NCBI GenBank assembly: GCA_038532435.1
Contig: JBCBAP010000023.1
Coordinates: forward strand, 1 to 49,179
DNA length: 49,179 bases
Direction: 5' to 3'
Origin: JBCBAP01 sp038532435
GTDB lineage: Bacteria; Pseudomonadota; Alphaproteobacteria; Rhodobacterales; Rhodobacteraceae
Positions 7,872 to 15,740 of this stretch are shown in pieces (the first letter of the stretch is position 1; the number at the start of each line of letters is the position of its first letter). The position numbers were made by a program, and so were the translations under genes. The notes under the pieces are model-generated. The model ran no database searches, had not been told where the DNA came from, and was given only the letters and a program-made list of their open reading frames with translations.

Positions 7872-8765
7872 ATGGCGCTCTATCGCGATCTCAGCATCAG
7901 TCAGAAACGTATCGTGTGGGCCTGGGGCTTCCTCGCGCTGCCGCTGGTCTTCTACATCTCGATCCGGTTCTACCCGACCGCGAACGCCTTCGTTCTGTCG
8001 TTCCAAGAATGGAACCTTCTCGGCGCGCGAGAGTGGGCAGGGTTCGAGAACTACGGCAAGCTGATGGCGGACCCGGTGTTCTGGAAGGTGTTCGGAAACA
8101 CGTTCCTCTACCTCCTCATCGGAACGCCGATCAGCCTCGTGATCTCCTTCATCGTGGCCTACCACCTCGATCAGGTGCGGTTCATGCACGGGTTTATCCG
8201 GGCGCTCTACTTCCTGCCGTTCATGACCAGTGCCGTGGCCATGGCATGGGTATGGCGGTGGTTTTATCAGCCGGTGCCCATCGGGCTGTTCAACAACATG
8301 CTGGCAAGCGTAGGCATCCCACAGATCGCCTTCCTCAATTCGACGACGAACGCCCTGCCTTCTGTCCTCGCCCCCGCGGTGTGGGCCGGCCTGGGCTTTC
8401 AGATCATCATCTTCATGGCCGGCCTGCGCGCGATCCCGAAAACCTACTACGAGGCCGCCCGCATCGATGGAGTGTCGACCTGGACGGTTTTGTGGGAGAT
8501 CACGCTGCCTCTTCTCAAACCCACGATCGTGTTTCTCGTCGTGTTCAGCTCCATCGGTTTCCTGCGGATCTTCGACCATGTCTTCAACATGACGACGAAC
8601 AATCCCGGCGGGCCGCTCAACGCGACCAAACCGCTGGTTCTGATGATCTATGACACCGCGTTCAACAGCTTCGACATGGGCTACGCGGCGGCGCAGACCG
8701 TCGTCCTCTTCCTCATCCTGCTGATCGTGAGCCTCCTGCAACTTCGCCTGCTGAGGGATCGCTAG
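7872..8765 (+). CDS. sugar ABC transporter permease, MalF/UgpA type
   Basis: 297 residues, six predicted membrane helices, starting from an ATG preceded by GAGGGG. The ABC coupling motif (EAA loop) reads YYEAARIDGVSTWTVLWEI near residues 195-213, the usual place in CUT1 permeases. It pairs with the next gene to form the inner-membrane channel for the solute captured by the upstream binding protein. One base would separate or join it to the next gene: its TAG stop at 8763-8765 is immediately followed by the ATG at 8766. Confidence 0.92.
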   Translation: MALYRDLSISQKRIVWAWGFLALPLVFYISIRFYPTANAFVLSFQEWNLLGAREWAGFENYGKLMADPVFWKVFGNTFLYLLIGTPISLVISFIVAYHLDQVRFMHGFIRALYFLPFMTSAVAMAWVWRWFYQPVPIGLFNNMLASVGIPQIAFLNSTTNALPSVLAPAVWAGLGFQIIIFMAGLRAIPKTYYEAARIDGVSTWTVLWEITLPLLKPTIVFLVVFSSIGFLRIFDHVFNMTTNNPGGPLNATKPLVLMIYDTAFNSFDMGYAAAQTVVLFLILLIVSLLQLRLLRDR

Positions 8766-9650
8766 ATGGCCGTGGTCGACGATATCAGCGTAAAGGCATC
8801 CTCCGCCGCGCTGCTCGAGGCGGAGGGAATGCGACCGCGCCGCAGCCACGCGCAATACATCCGCTGGCTGCTGCTTTTCGCGGGCGGGATCCTGATGGTG
8901 ATGCCGCTCGCCTACATGCTGTCGACCAGCTTCAAATTTCCGTTCGAGGTCTACAACCTCAACCTGATCCCCGAAGAGCCCACGATCGAGAACTACACCT
9001 ACGTGCTGGAGGATGGACGCTTCTATCTGTGGTTCTGGAACTCGCTCCTCATCGCGACGATTACCACGATCTCCAACGTGCTCTTTGACAGCCTTGTGGG
9101 GTACACGCTGTGCAAGTTCCGCTTCCCGGGCCGGTACATCATCTTCATCGCGATACTGTCGACGCTGATGATCCCGACAGAGATGCTGGTGATCCCCTGG
9201 TATCTGATGAGCCAGCAGTTCGGCTGGCTCGACACTCATTGGGGCATCATGTTCCCGGGTCTGATGACCGCCTTCGGCACCTTCCTGATGAAGCAGTTCT
9301 TCGAGACTGTGCCCGATGACTTCATCGAGGCGGCCCGGATCGACGGGCTCAACGAACTGCAGATCTGGTGGACCGTAGCGATGCCCCTGGTGAAGCCCGC
9401 GCTGGCTGCACTCGCGATCTTCGTCTTTCTGGGCAACTGGACCGCATTCATATGGCCGTTGATCGTGACCAACAGTCAGGAGATGTACACGATCCCCGTC
9501 GGGCTCACGACCTTCTCCGTCGAACAGCAGGTGGAGTGGGAATTGATCATGACCGGGGCAGCAATTTCCGTCCTGCCCACGCTCATCGTCTTCCTCATCT
9601 TCCAGCGCTTCATCATCCGGGGCGTGGTCATGGCGGGGTTGAAAGGGTGA
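8766..9650 (+). CDS. sugar ABC transporter permease, MalG/UgpE type
   Basis: 294 residues with six membrane helices and the EAA loop FIEAARIDGLNELQIWWTV near residues 186-204. It is the second channel subunit of the CUT1 transporter. Its ATG directly abuts the stop of the first permease gene. Its TGA is embedded in GTGAGC, so a GTG at 9647 could in principle start the VOC gene by overlap, though a better start lies at 9728. Confidence 0.92.
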   Translation: MAVVDDISVKASSAALLEAEGMRPRRSHAQYIRWLLLFAGGILMVMPLAYMLSTSFKFPFEVYNLNLIPEEPTIENYTYVLEDGRFYLWFWNSLLIATITTISNVLFDSLVGYTLCKFRFPGRYIIFIAILSTLMIPTEMLVIPWYLMSQQFGWLDTHWGIMFPGLMTAFGTFLMKQFFETVPDDFIEAARIDGLNELQIWWTVAMPLVKPALAALAIFVFLGNWTAFIWPLIVTNSQEMYTIPVGLTTFSVEQQVEWELIMTGAAISVLPTLIVFLIFQRFIIRGVVMAGLKG

Positions 9651-9727
9651 GCGGCGGTTCCGCAGTCCCGGCAACCGGTCCGGGGGATCGCACAGGCGAA
9701 AACCGCGCGGAGCCCCGGAGCCCGCTC

Positions 9728-10150
9728 GTGCGAACAGACCGGCTGGATCATGTCCATCTCTATGCTCTCGACAGACCGGCGGCGGTTCGCTGGTACGCGG
9801 ACGTGCTGGGCCTCACTCCCTACGGCCCCTGGCGAGAGGAGGATCCGCCGGACGAGCATCCCGTCTTTCTCGCCACCGCATCCGGGACCTTCTGCGTCTC
9901 CATCTTCGTCGGAGAGCGGCCCGAGGGCGGGGACCGGACCGTGGCGTTTCACGCGGACGGGCCCGCGTTCATAGCCTTTGCCCAGGCGCTGCCGGATCCC
10001 CGCATCCCGGCCTACAACGGCGCGCCTTTGACCGCGGACGGGCGCCATGATTACGGCATGGCGATCACGCTCAACATGCTCGATCCCGCGGGCAACCACA
10101 TCGAACTGGTCACCTACGACACCGGCATGGTGCGGGAGGCGCTGTCATGA
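9728..10150 (+). CDS. VOC-superfamily (glyoxalase/bleomycin-resistance fold) protein
   Basis: 140 residues. DHVHLYALDRPAAVRWYADVLGL at the start and MLDPAGNHIELVTYD at the end are the two halves of a vicinal-oxygen-chelate domain, with the His and Glu that usually hold a divalent metal. Family members include glyoxalase I, extradiol dioxygenases, epimerases and thiol transferases such as FosB, so the reaction is open. I chose GTG 9728, with GGAG 7 bases upstream, because it starts just before the domain; an in-frame GTG at 9647 overlapping the permease stop is the alternative. It overlaps the following lyase gene by ATGA, so it is made together with the transporter and lyase. Confidence 0.82.
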   Translation: MRTDRLDHVHLYALDRPAAVRWYADVLGLTPYGPWREEDPPDEHPVFLATASGTFCVSIFVGERPEGGDRTVAFHADGPAFIAFAQALPDPRIPAYNGAPLTADGRHDYGMAITLNMLDPAGNHIELVTYDTGMVREALS

Positions 10151-11631
10151 CCGACCACTCCTCCTTCCCGGATCCGACCTACAAGCGGACGGTGCTGGCC
10201 CCGCTCTTTGATGGGGTGAAGACGCACTATGCCGGGCACATGATGGCCATCAACGAGGCTCATCTGGTGATGCTGGTGGAAACGGGCATCCTCATCACCG
10301 CGCAGGGTCGGCAGATTGCCGGAGCCCTCGCCGCAATCTCGACCGAGGTGGATGTGGAGGCTCTCACCTACACCGGCGAGCACGAGGACTTCTTCTTCCT
10401 CGTGGAGGCGGAACTCAAGGCACGGCTCGGCGATCTGGGAGGGATGCTTCACACCGCGCGGTCCCGCAACGACATGGACCATACGATGTTCAAGATGGCG
10501 TTGCAGGCGCGAACCGACGCCCTGATGGCGCAGGGCCTCGCGCTGTCCACCGCGCTGACCGCGAAGGCACGAAAGGAGGCGGCAACGCCGATTGTCGCCT
10601 ACACCCACGGCCAACCAGCGCAGCCCACGACATTCGGTCACTACCTCGCGGCGACGATCGAGGTTCTGGTGCGGGACCTTGAGCGGCTGGCACACGCGCG
10701 GGAGGCGCTGGATCATTGCCCGATGGGGGCGGCCGCGATCACGACATCGGGCTTTCCCATCGACCGGGCGCGGATGGCGAACCTGCTCGGCTTCACCGGA
10801 CCGACGCTCAACAGTTACGGCTCCATTGCCGCGGTCGACTATGTCACGGGGCTCTATTCCGCTCTCAAGCTCATGTTCCTCCATCTCGGGCGGGTCGTGC
10901 AGGACATGGCGTTCTGGTCCGCCTTCGAGGTTGGTCAGCTGCGCGTGCCGAACGCGCTTGTGCAGGTGAGCTCCATCATGCCGCAAAAGCGCAATCCGGT
11001 TCCCATCGAGCATATGCGCCATCTGGCGAGCGTCACCTGCGGGCACTGCGACACCCTGATCGGCACCATGCACAACACCCCGTTCACGGATATGAACGAC
11101 AGCGAGGGGGAGGTGCAGGCCGCGGGCTATCGCGCTTTCGACAGCGGCGGACGGGTTCTCGATCTGCTCGCCGCCTTCCTGCCCGCCTGCTCGATCAACG
11201 GGGAACGTGTTCGGGCCAATGCGGACGCGGCCTGTGTGACGGTCACGGAGCTTGCGGACAGCCTCGTTCGGCGCGATGGCCTGTCGTTCCGACAGGCCCA
11301 TGAGGTTGCTGCAGCGACCGCGCGGGCCGTGATTGCTGAGGGTACCCCGCTCGCGGAAGGGTATCCGGCGTTTGAAGCCGCTTTCGAGGACGAAACCGGG
11401 CGCGCGCCCTCGCACAGCGCGGAGAGTTTTGCCGAGGCTGTCAGCCTTGAAGGGTTCATCGCGAGCCGGGAGCGGACCGGCGGACCGGGCCCGAATGCGC
11501 TCGCCTCCGCCCTTTCAACGTTCGAAAGCCAGCTCGCCACCCTCGCCCAGCGCCGCGAGGCCCATCGCGCGCGCATCGCGGTGGCGGACGAAAACCGGGC
11601 GGCGGCGTTTGCCGCCCTGATGACGGAGTGA
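10147..11631 (+). CDS. argininosuccinate-lyase-like enzyme (aspartase/fumarase superfamily) in a transporter operon
   Basis: 494 residues. The superfamily signature SSIMPQKRNP is at about 275-284, with the flexible-loop catalytic Ser, and THGQPAQP is at 153-160 with the general-base-side His. LHTARSRND at 101-109 matches the argininosuccinate-lyase branch. Such enzymes release fumarate by beta-elimination from N-substituted aspartates (argininosuccinate, also EDDS lyase). The N-terminal region differs from ordinary ArgH: where ArgH has an EDVH-type motif this protein reads EHEDFFF (79-84 region). It lies between the permease/VOC genes (ATGA overlap) and the transporter ATPase (4-bp gap). I infer a catabolic lyase for the imported compound rather than arginine synthesis; plain ArgH remains possible. 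Confidence 0.82.
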   Translation: MTDHSSFPDPTYKRTVLAPLFDGVKTHYAGHMMAINEAHLVMLVETGILITAQGRQIAGALAAISTEVDVEALTYTGEHEDFFFLVEAELKARLGDLGGMLHTARSRNDMDHTMFKMALQARTDALMAQGLALSTALTAKARKEAATPIVAYTHGQPAQPTTFGHYLAATIEVLVRDLERLAHAREALDHCPMGAAAITTSGFPIDRARMANLLGFTGPTLNSYGSIAAVDYVTGLYSALKLMFLHLGRVVQDMAFWSAFEVGQLRVPNALVQVSSIMPQKRNPVPIEHMRHLASVTCGHCDTLIGTMHNTPFTDMNDSEGEVQAAGYRAFDSGGRVLDLLAAFLPACSINGERVRANADAACVTVTELADSLVRRDGLSFRQAHEVAAATARAVIAEGTPLAEGYPAFEAAFEDETGRAPSHSAESFAEAVSLEGFIASRERTGGPGPNALASALSTFESQLATLAQRREAHRARIAVADENRAAAFAALMTE

Positions 11632-11635
11632 ACAT

Positions 11636-12685
11636 TTGGCCAGCCTGACCCTTTCCAATCTGGTCAAGACGTTTGACAAAACCGAGGTGCTGCATGGCAT
11701 CAACCTGGAGGTTCAGGACGGCGAATTCGTCGTCTTCGTCGGACCCTCGGGCTGCGGCAAGTCCACGACACTCAGGATCATCGCAGGGCTCGAGGAAGCC
11801 TCCTCCGGCACCATCGCAATCGACGGTCGCGTGGTGAACAACCTCGAACCGAAGGACCGCAACATCGCGATGGTGTTCCAGAACTACGCCATCTATCCGC
11901 ACATGTCCGTGCGCAAGAATATCGGTTTCGGCTTGCGCACGGCAAAGATGGCGAAGGCGGACAAGGAAAGCCGGATCGACGAGGTCGCGGGCATTCTGGG
12001 CATGTCAGACCTGCTCGACCGCAAGCCCAACCAGCTCAGCGGCGGGCAGCGTCAGCGTGTGGCGATCGGGCGGGCCATGGTCCGTGATCCATCGGTCTTT
12101 CTTTTCGACGAGCCACTCTCGAACCTCGATGCGCAGCTTCGCACCCAGATGCGGCTTGAGATAAAGAAGCTGCACCAGCGTGTCGGCAACACGATCGTGT
12201 TCGTCACCCATGATCAGGTCGAGGCGATGACCATGGCGGACCGGATCGTGATCATGAAGGACGGGCACATCCAGCAGGTCGGCACCCCGTCGGAGGTCTA
12301 CCATTCCCCCGCCAACACATTCGTCGCCCAGTTCATCGGTGCGCCGTCGATGAACATGCTGTCCGGTCAGGCGCGCGACGGGCGGGTCAGGCTCGAGAGC
12401 GGTGGCGCGGTGCCCATTCCCGGGACAGCGGCGGGTGACGTGATCCTTGGCCTCCGCCCGGACGACCTGCGCATGTCCGAGGGCGACGGCGCCCTTGCCG
12501 GGACCGTGTCGGTGGTCGAGCCGCTCGGCCCGGATGCGCTTATCTACGTGGATGTGGCGGGCCAGGAGGTGATCGCAAAGGCGAGCGGCCGGACACCGCC
12601 CAAGGTGGGCGAGACTGTGCAGCTCACGGCGGATCCCGATGCGCTTCACCTCTTCGATGCACAGACCGGGGAGGCTCTCGCATGA
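11636..12685 (+). CDS. sugar ABC transporter ATP-binding protein, MalK/UgpC type
   Basis: 349 residues from a TTG start with GGAG 7 bases upstream. Walker A is GPSGCGKST (about residues 36-44), the Q-loop MVFQNYAIYPHM, the signature LSGGQRQR, Walker B VFLFDEPLSNLD and the switch His FVTHD. After about residue 235 comes the TOBE regulatory region typical of CUT1 ATPases. It energises the two upstream permeases. It overlaps the PfkB kinase gene by ATGA, so transport and phosphorylation are translationally coupled. Confidence 0.94.
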   Translation: MASLTLSNLVKTFDKTEVLHGINLEVQDGEFVVFVGPSGCGKSTTLRIIAGLEEASSGTIAIDGRVVNNLEPKDRNIAMVFQNYAIYPHMSVRKNIGFGLRTAKMAKADKESRIDEVAGILGMSDLLDRKPNQLSGGQRQRVAIGRAMVRDPSVFLFDEPLSNLDAQLRTQMRLEIKKLHQRVGNTIVFVTHDQVEAMTMADRIVIMKDGHIQQVGTPSEVYHSPANTFVAQFIGAPSMNMLSGQARDGRVRLESGGAVPIPGTAAGDVILGLRPDDLRMSEGDGALAGTVSVVEPLGPDALIYVDVAGQEVIAKASGRTPPKVGETVQLTADPDALHLFDAQTGEALA

Positions 12686-13575
12686 CCGGGCCCGCACCCT
12701 CGCACGCGGTAATCTGCGCTGGCCGGCTTTACTGCGACCTCATCCTGGGCGGGCTCGACGGTATGCCGGAGATGGGCAAGGAACGCTACGCCGCAGATTT
12801 CTCCGCCCACGCGGGCGGCGGTGCCTTCATCACAGCGGCACATTTCGTCGCCCTGGGTCGGGCGGGACACCTGCTCAGCCAGATGCCTGAGGGGCCGTTT
12901 GCCGATCTCCTGCGCGCGGACCTTGACGCAAGCGGGGTATCCGTCCTCGACGGTCGGACCAGCCCCGGCGGCCCGCCCCAGGTCACCGTCGCGATGGTGG
13001 GCGAGCGGGACCGTGCGTTCCTGACCCACCGGACCGGCGAGGCGATACCCGCCACCTCTCCCGCCAGCATCCGAAAAAGCGCGGCAGGTCACCTCCACAT
13101 AGGCGAGCTTCCCACCGCGCTCGATCATCCGGAGCTGATCGCGACCGCGCGGGCCTGCGGCATGACCATTTCCCTCGATTGCGGGTGGGACGAGGGCGCG
13201 TTCCGCAACCGTCAGGTGGCCCATGTCCTGACCCAGATCGATGTGTTCCTGCCCAACGCGCCAGAGGCTGCAGCGCTCGCCGAGGCGGGTATCGACCTCA
13301 CCTCCTGCCCCCTGACCATCGTCAAACAGGGGGCGGCGGGGGCGACGGCCTACCATAGCGGGCGCACGGTGCACCGGCCCGCGGATCCGGTGCGCGTCGT
13401 CGACCCGACCGGTGCGGGAGATGCTTTCAACGCAGGCGCGGTGGACGCGTGGCTGCGCGGCGCGGCGCCGGAGGCCTGCGTCATGGCGGGCAACGCGCAG
13501 GGACAGGCGGCGGTTACGCGGCGCGGCGGCGCAACCGGCCTCTGTCGGCCCGCGCCCGCCGCCGTTCTGACCTGA
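12682..13575 (+). CDS. PfkB-family carbohydrate kinase
   Basis: 297 residues. The second PfkB signature DPTGAGDAFNAG is at 241-252 and contains the catalytic Asp247; HAGGGAFITAAHF near 43-55 is the first glycine-rich motif that contacts the sugar. PfkB enzymes use ATP to phosphorylate ribose, fructose, amino sugars or fructosamines (FrlD-type). Paired with the SIS-domain gene that follows, it recalls the kinase/SIS pairs that degrade amino sugars or Amadori compounds. Substrate not readable. ATGA overlap with the transporter ATPase gene. Confidence 0.9.
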   Translation: MTGPAPSHAVICAGRLYCDLILGGLDGMPEMGKERYAADFSAHAGGGAFITAAHFVALGRAGHLLSQMPEGPFADLLRADLDASGVSVLDGRTSPGGPPQVTVAMVGERDRAFLTHRTGEAIPATSPASIRKSAAGHLHIGELPTALDHPELIATARACGMTISLDCGWDEGAFRNRQVAHVLTQIDVFLPNAPEAAALAEAGIDLTSCPLTIVKQGAAGATAYHSGRTVHRPADPVRVVDPTGAGDAFNAGAVDAWLRGAAPEACVMAGNAQGQAAVTRRGGATGLCRPAPAAVLT

Positions 13576-13584
13576 CCGTCGGCG

Positions 13585-14586
13585 ATGATCGGTTCCACCC
13601 ACATGCAGCGGGAGATTGTGGAGATCCCCGACGCGGTCGCCCGGCTGATCGGCACGCCTCTACCGGCCATTGCGGACGCCGGGGCGCTGCTCCAGCGTAC
13701 CGCACCGCCGGCAATCCTGACCATCGGGCGCGGGTCGTCCGACCATGCCGCAACATATCTCAAGTATGCCATCGAGATCGCGGCGGGCCGCCCGGTCGCT
13801 TCAATCGGCCCATCGGTCGCGTCGGTGTTCGATGCGCCGCTCTCCGCGACCGGCATGTGTGCAATCGCCGTATCCCAGTCCGGGTCGAGCGCGGACATCG
13901 TCGCATTGGCGGAGCGTCTGGGCCGCTCGGGTGCCTACGTCCTTGCGCTCACAAACCGGACGGAGAGCCCGCTTGCGCAGGTGTCATCGACGGCTGTCGA
14001 CATCCTCGCCGGTCCCGAGCGGGCGGTTGCCGCCACCAAGAGCTTCGTCAACTCGATCGTCACCGGCCTTCTGATCCTGGCCGCCTGGACCAGGGATGAT
14101 GCGCTTCAGGGAGCGCTGCGGCGGTTGCCCGACCGCCTCGACCGGGCGCTCCGCACGGACTGGGGCACGCTTGCGGAGTGCCTGCAGACCGCTCAGAGCC
14201 TGATGATCCTCGCCCGCGGCCCGGCGCTCGGCCTCGCGAGCGAGGCAGCACTCAAGACCATGGAAACCTGCGCGATCCACGCCTCCGCTTACAGCGCGGC
14301 GGAGATCATGCACGGCCCCTCGACACTGCTCACCGATAAGTTCCCGGTGCTCGTTCTGGGGCGCCAAGGGGTGCCGGGCGATCGGCTGCGCCCCACCCTC
14401 GACCGCCTGTCCGATCAGGGCGCGCGGCTACTCCATCCACCCGTCGTGGACGCCCCCGATCATCCCTTCACCGACCCGCTGCTCGAAATCGTGGGGTTCT
14501 ACCAGATGATCGAAGCGGAGGCCCGGCGGCGGGGACGTAACCCGGACGAACCCGCCTTTCTCAAGAAGGAGACGAGCACGGTTTGA
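13585..14586 (+). CDS. SIS-domain sugar isomerase/deaminase (GlmS isomerase-like, AgaS/FrlB class)
   Basis: 333 residues with two SIS modules and no glutaminase domain. GRGSSDHAATYLKYAIE and SQSGSSADIV (about residues 50-105) form the first sugar-phosphate site; AATKSFVN and E-x-HGPSTLL in the middle and second half are typical of the GlmS isomerase half. Relatives deaminate glucosamine-6-phosphate-type substrates or deglycate phosphorylated fructosamines. It follows the kinase by 9 bases, so it probably acts on the kinase product. A second ATG at 13603 is a possible start. The gene ends 15 bp from the convergent lacI-type gene. Confidence 0.88.
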   Translation: MIGSTHMQREIVEIPDAVARLIGTPLPAIADAGALLQRTAPPAILTIGRGSSDHAATYLKYAIEIAAGRPVASIGPSVASVFDAPLSATGMCAIAVSQSGSSADIVALAERLGRSGAYVLALTNRTESPLAQVSSTAVDILAGPERAVAATKSFVNSIVTGLLILAAWTRDDALQGALRRLPDRLDRALRTDWGTLAECLQTAQSLMILARGPALGLASEAALKTMETCAIHASAYSAAEIMHGPSTLLTDKFPVLVLGRQGVPGDRLRPTLDRLSDQGARLLHPPVVDAPDHPFTDPLLEIVGFYQMIEAEARRRGRNPDEPAFLKKETSTV

Positions 14587-14601
14587 GCCTTCGTTCGGCA
14601 C

Positions 14602-15612
14602 TCAGCCGGTGGAGACGATGCTCTGTGTGGAGGCGCGCGTGATCAGCTCCTCCGTAAGCCGTTCCGATGTTGGACGCTCCCCCTCCGCGACCCACGCGCT
14701 GATCGCCACGGCCGTCCGTGCGCCCATCTCCTCTGCGGGCAATCGGACGGTCGTCAGTCCCGGCGCGCTCGACCGGGCCCATGCAAGGTCGTCGATGCCC
14801 ATGAGGGACATGTCCTCCGGCACCGCGACGCCCTGACGGTTGAGCTCGAAGAGAGCGCCCAGCGCGAGCACGTCCGACAGACACAGGATCGCCGTCGGCC
14901 GGTTCGCCCCCCGGGGCAGATCGACCACCGCCTGCACACCGCCGGACACGCCCAACCGCCCCTCGGCGAAAGAAAGCTCGACCGGCAAACCGCTGGCCTC
15001 CAGCCCCGCGATCCGGGCGCGGGTCCGGTCGTTCTGCGCGGTCGGTCCGTGAATCACCGCAATGCGTCGATGGCCTAGATCCGCCAGATGGCCCAGCGCG
15101 GTCTGGGCAACGGACCGGTTGTCGTACCCGATGGTGGGGTAGCGGGCGTTCTGGGAATACACCGAGGTGAGTACGACGGGCACCCCGAACCGGGCGATGA
15201 GATCATCGAAGCCCTGCGCGTGATCCATGCCCGACACGATCAGCCCCTCGACCCCGATGTCGAGAAGCGCCTCCGCCTTGCGCAGCTCCACCGCCGGATC
15301 GCTGCCGGTGGTCGAGACCAGGAGCGACAGACCACGCGCAGAGAGGTCCTGTTCCAAACGCCCGAGAAACTTTGCAAAAATTGCGTGGTCGAGTGTCGGG
15401 ATCAGCGCGCCGATGGTGTTTGACCGCCCGGTATTGATCGCCCGCGCCGCCGCGCTGCGGGTGAAGCGAAGGTCGCGGATCGCATCCTCCACCCGGCTGC
15501 GCGTGGTCTCCGACACCCGCATCGGCGTGTTGAGCACGCGGGACACGGTGGCCACGGAGACGCCGGACCGCTCCGCCACATCGCGCAGGTTTGCTCGCTT
15601 GCGTCTGTGCAT
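14602..15612 (-). CDS. LacI-family transcriptional regulator
   Basis: 336 residues. The N-terminal helix-turn-helix and hinge (RDVAERSGVSVATVSRVLN, residues 10-28) is classic LacI, followed by a periplasmic-binding-protein-like sensor domain (GALIPTLDHAIFAKFLGRLE onward). RBS GGAGG sits 3 bases before the ATG. It is convergent with the sugar operon and divergent from tdm; an 18-bp palindrome lies in the 90-128 bp between it and tdm. It could control itself, the sugar-conjugate operon, tdm, or several of these; sequence cannot decide. LacI proteins usually sense sugars, which argues for the sugar operon. Confidence 0.92.
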   Translation of the reverse strand: MHRRKRANLRDVAERSGVSVATVSRVLNTPMRVSETTRSRVEDAIRDLRFTRSAAARAINTGRSNTIGALIPTLDHAIFAKFLGRLEQDLSARGLSLLVSTTGSDPAVELRKAEALLDIGVEGLIVSGMDHAQGFDDLIARFGVPVVLTSVYSQNARYPTIGYDNRSVAQTALGHLADLGHRRIAVIHGPTAQNDRTRARIAGLEASGLPVELSFAEGRLGVSGGVQAVVDLPRGANRPTAILCLSDVLALGALFELNRQGVAVPEDMSLMGIDDLAWARSSAPGLTTVRLPAEEMGARTAVAISAWVAEGERPTSERLTEELITRASTQSIVSTG

Positions 15613-15700
15613 GTTCCTCCCCCGCGCGGGGCCAGATTGACCTTTGGTGACCTCAGTGAATAGCCGAGGCTTGACTCAAGCAAAAGCCTTACGCACAGTC

Positions 15701-15718
15701 GATGAAACTAGTTACATC
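15701..15718. promoter_or_regulatory. LacI-type operator candidate upstream of tdm
   Basis: Near-perfect 18-bp palindrome, GATG-n-AACTAGTT-n-CATC, with 16 of 18 positions symmetric. It lies between the divergent lacI-type gene and tdm, the size and place expected for a LacI-family operator. It covers the first possible tdm ATG (15702), which favours the downstream ATG at 15741. A TTGACT at 15671-15676 could be a -35 element for tdm. Binding is inferred. Confidence 0.5.
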
Positions 15719-15740
15719 GCGTCCTGGACACGGTCCCCCG

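Noticed and set aside
6582..9674. Very long open frame antisense to the sugar transporter genes
   Set aside because: It mirrors strongly GC3-biased genes, is rich in Arg/His/Asp, lacks domains and RBS, and spans three well-supported genes.
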